Source: Acridotheres tristis (taxonomy: Eukaryota; Chordata; Aves; Passeriformes; Sturnidae). Taken from it: 64,000 nt of DNA. The notes under the pieces are model-generated. The model did no database searches. It worked only from the letters and a program-made list of their open reading frames with translations, and was not told the DNA's origin. Where the stretch lies: the NCBI GenBank assembly GCA_037013685.1, contig CM072894.1, positions 25,605,529 through 25,669,528 on the forward strand. Direction: 5' to 3'. Positions 61,115 through 64,000 of the stretch are shown one piece after another. Position 1 is the first letter of the stretch, and each line of letters starts with the position of its first letter. The position numbers and the translations under genes were made by a program.

Positions 61115-61213
61115 GCTGACAACCAGGATCCTATCCAAGGAGCAACTTGTAAAGGGCAGCCATGGCAGAGGAGGGTCCCAAAATATCAAGGACAGCGCCT
61201 AAACCCTGTTTGG
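60976..61213 (-). CDS. Kelch gene exon 1 of those seen (5' UTR and start)
   Basis: The acceptor, in minus sense, is a long pyrimidine tract ending TTTTTGCAG, so this is not the transcript's first exon. The coding part starts at 61114: MKGSAARGAAVPCDRYKH, then ALYLYGGRGSTTLRDFWRYH; donor GTGAGC. The frame is closed by TAG 27 codons upstream. The leader holds an upstream ATG in ideal context (GCCATGG). Confidence 0.82.
61115..61163 (-). promoter_or_regulatory. Upstream ORF in the kelch leader
   Basis: In minus sense, GCCATGG at 61158-61164 opens the frame MAALYKLLLG then TAG, ending about 20 nt before the kelch ATG at 61114. The upstream ATG has near-perfect Kozak context and the main ATG (GTCAGCATGA) has A at +4. 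Such a uORF would be expected to lower kelch translation, if the leader is as drawn. Confidence 0.5.
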
Positions 61214-62732
61214 TCTGCAAAAAGACAAAAAAGGAAAAAGGAAGAGTCTCCACCTTATGATAAAATGTTACTGTGTTTGCTTTTCGGTCCTATCAAAAGC
61301 AACATTGGACAGCTTTCTCTGTCTGTGATAATATACTAACTTGAGTAAAGCACCTGAAATTCTGACTCAGATTCTTGTATCAGTGAGGTTGGGATGGGAA
61401 CATTCCTGGAGCTGGAAGTTTTCCAAGGAATATCAGTGAACTGAAATGAAGCTCCAACACACTACATTTACAATACCAGGGCTTGGTCTTTTTTCACAAC
61501 TAAAAGAGTGCTTGAGACAAACCCGTATTTAAAAAAAAACTTTGCAAAGAGTGAATATTACAGATGGAAGTAATGCATTAGCAATTGCCCAGAATTTGTT
61601 TAGACTTTTATCTGTAAACCTGCTGAAATGAGGATGCATCTGGAATAAAATGACACCAGCCCTTCCCATGCCACAAGATGTCACTGTGTTCTGTGAAGAC
61701 ATGAGTACCAGGAAAACATTCTTCTATTAATCCTCTGCAAAACAGTGATTTATTTTAACATAGATCACTTTACAATGCACACTCAAACCATCCTCCCTCA
61801 GCATTAGACCAAATTTTGGAATTTGTTTTGGCAATGTGTCTGACATGGCACGTCACCAAATGAGGTGACAAAGTCTCCCAATTCCAAGACTTTTCAGTGG
61901 AAGCCAGATTCCAGCTGCACTGAGAACCCAGGATGGAAATCAATAAGGAAGAGTCATTTACCTAACGGTAATGTCTAAGTCCAGGGCAAGTTGCACTTAA
62001 GGAAGAACAAAGATTACAATAAAACAAGCTAGATACAAAAGCTACTTATATTTCATATTAATATGAAATTATTATACCTAACTTAATTTATCATCCGATT
62101 AATCTCTAAAATTTACCCTTTTTAAAACTGGAATATATTCAATGACAAAGAGATACTGGAGAATCTCTTGCAGCATTTTCAGGCAAGATTAACTACTTCA
62201 GTTTTGTTGGTTTGTTGGTTTTTTATGAGAACTAATATTGTAAGCTTTTACTGTAGAAACTGAAGTATATTCTTTGTGTGTTTTCTCTGAAGGAATACAA
62301 AGATGGTTGGCACTTACTGAGGATGCATTTCTCATGTCCAGGGGAATTAGCAGATATGAAGTAATGACACATTATAGGTGTGTAAGTCCATAATGCTTTC
62401 TGGCATCCCCCTGAAAAGGGAAAAGCAGCTGAAGGCATGAAACAGGGATTATCTCCCTAACTCTGCCAACCACAGCCAAATCATTCACTTCCACAGCTAA
62501 ATGGGGACAGTCACTTCCTTAGTACAACACTTCAAATTTGCTGATGCAGTGCAATGTAACAGTGCCAAGGTATTACTGCTATTGATATCATTTACTCTGA
62601 AAAGGGTGATAGGTTACTAATACTTTACAAAGGTAAAACAGGCTTTCCCCCTTGCGGTTTGGGGGGGGTTGTCAGTTATAAAGCTGGTTATCCTTCTTCC
62701 TACATATTTCTGTTTGTTTTTCTTCCCCCAAG
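61214..62732. other. Kelch upstream intron/leader region
   Basis: AT-rich, no CpG-rich promoter and no recognised repeat. The kelch first exon and promoter are probably beyond this stretch. Confidence 0.45.
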
Positions 62733-62893
62733 CCTTGCCTCCTATTGTCCAAACATTCAGAGATGATGACAGCCCTGATTTCATAGAACAGATTAGGAAC
62801 AAAGTCCTGTCCAGTTGTTTATCTAGCCCAGCTGGACTCTTGCAAGGCAGGCAGCAGGATGGGATAACAAAAGGCCAAGCTGGGATGAACTGA
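62733..62893 (+). CDS. Isolated exon-like open frame (unknown)
   Basis: After TTTGTTTTTCTTCCCCCAAG, an open frame of 53 codons then TGA: LPPIVQTFRDDDSPDFIEQ, IRNKVLSSCLSSPAGLLQG, ending QAGMN. It is protein-like, with an acidic then amphipathic N-terminal part. No partner exon found. It may be the last exon of a plus-strand transcript starting in or beyond the kelch gene, or chance. Confidence 0.3.
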
Positions 62894-64000
62894 ATGGGTG
62901 TCTCCTCCCAGTCACACCTCTTGAGCATCAGCTGACCCTTGTGAATCTCGGCCATTTATTCTTAGCTAAATCTTTCCTGGAAGAAGAGCTACAATCCCTA
63001 ACAATCAGTAAACTGCTCCACTTCAGAGCTAGGGAAAAAAAACCCCACCAAGTTAATAATGAATCTTGCCTTTCTTCATTGGTATTTTAAACTGCAAACT
63101 TGACTCCCGAATTGCCTGTCTATAGAACCCAACCCACCAGAGTTCATCTACTGTCAACCTTAGCAGGCACATTTCCAAAGAAAAGCTGTTCCTCTTCTGA
63201 GAACAATGTCACCGGGCCTTCTCTGTGTCGTGCACCACTGACCTCAGTTTCAACTTGATACAATATCAGTTATCCAATAGAAAGCTCTGACTTTTTGGGA
63301 AAAAAAAAAAAAAAATCCAAAAAGATAACTAAACATTCTTATTCAACTTATTCAACTTTTTTTTTTTCCCCAAAACAGCTGTAGCACACACAAAAATGTC
63401 TGCTGCTCTCCAAAGTCTTCTGCCATTCCATTCTAAAAATAACTCCTGTGCAATCAATCCCAATTGTTAAAGGGCTGGAGGAGCTGAGTTGAGGGCCTGG
63501 AGAGCTGCAATTAGTGCAGTAACTATAGCACTGTGTATCAATTAATGGTGCCCCACTACTGTTTCATAATACAAATAATTCAGGAAATGTTGCAAGACAG
63601 GAATTACTTCAGGAAATGTAGTTTATATGTTCATTATATAATTATTTATATTCCTGATGTGGTTTCTCAGACAAATGATTTATTTATTTAAAGTATTGCT
63701 TAAATAGATCTTCATTAAAGCTTTTTTCTATCTCTGCCCCTTGATTCATTTCCGTCTGTTTTCAATACACTCAGAAAAGTTTCATTTTTAAAAGATCAAG
63801 CTTTTTGGAATATAATGAGCTATGAAACCACTCATATGGGGAGGGGGCCCAAGTAGGAAATCTTCTTCTGTTTTGGGGCTTTTTTGTTAATGACCCAGTT
63901 TTCTGAACTCAAGCCTTGAACCTTTCCAGACAGAACACAGCATTTTCTCACTAGGCAACTTGATGTTTTACTGCTCTTCAAAAATAATAACAGATCTTCC
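62894..64000. other. Unassigned DNA at right edge
   Basis: AT-rich, with a poly(A) run at 63300-63315 and a poly(T) run just after 63357. No gene, repeat family or promoter recognised. Confidence 0.5.

Noticed and set aside
60980..61339. Plus-strand 119-codon frame
   Set aside because: Antisense to the kelch first coding exon and its pyrimidine tract. Its Lys-rich part is simply the complement of that tract.

Overview
The window is vertebrate nuclear DNA, most likely from a songbird (Passeriformes). It is AT-rich and intron-dominated. It carries a CR1 LINE 3' end, and at 6388-6506 a SINE with a tRNA-Ile-like body joined to a CR1-type tail, which matches the TguSINE1 group known from passerines. 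There are no rRNA or tRNA genes, CRISPR arrays or prokaryotic features.

Left and centre (1-46375, plus strand): most of EPB41L5, the FERM-domain band 4.1-like 5 polarity and adhesion protein. Twenty-four phase-consistent coding exons run from 8862 to the stop at 46375. They encode 707 residues, from inside the FERM F1 lobe to the conserved end KCLLTTEL. The first coding exon (about 60 residues in human) lies left of the window. Two alternative products are visible. One is a GC-rich alternative last exon at 30792-30960, giving a short isoform of about 500 residues in total. The other is a frame-neutral 111-nt cassette exon at 42538-42648 that I do not recall from the human protein.

Right (54802-61213, minus strand): a complete seven-exon kelch-repeat gene encoding 439 residues. 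All splice phases agree. It encodes five clear kelch blades, then a terminal exon with an unusual insert of about 110 residues before a sixth blade remnant. I do not recognise its orthologue, and it is not a neighbour I remember beside human EPB41L5.

Between and through these (47919-58567, plus strand): two sets of coding-like, splice-bounded exons that I cannot name. Set Q (47919-50143) ends in a hydrophobic C-terminal tail. Set P (51288-58567) encodes a Ser/Thr/Arg-rich protein with a KRVSFA motif, a typical PP1-docking RVxF. P exons 3 to 7 lie in introns of the minus-strand kelch gene, so two genes on opposite strands appear to be interleaved exon by exon. Both sets accept the phase of the EPB41L5 penultimate exon, so they are either separate genes or alternative 3' extensions of EPB41L5. 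This is the part of the window most likely to be undescribed. The rest is intronic or intergenic sequence with few recognisable repeats.
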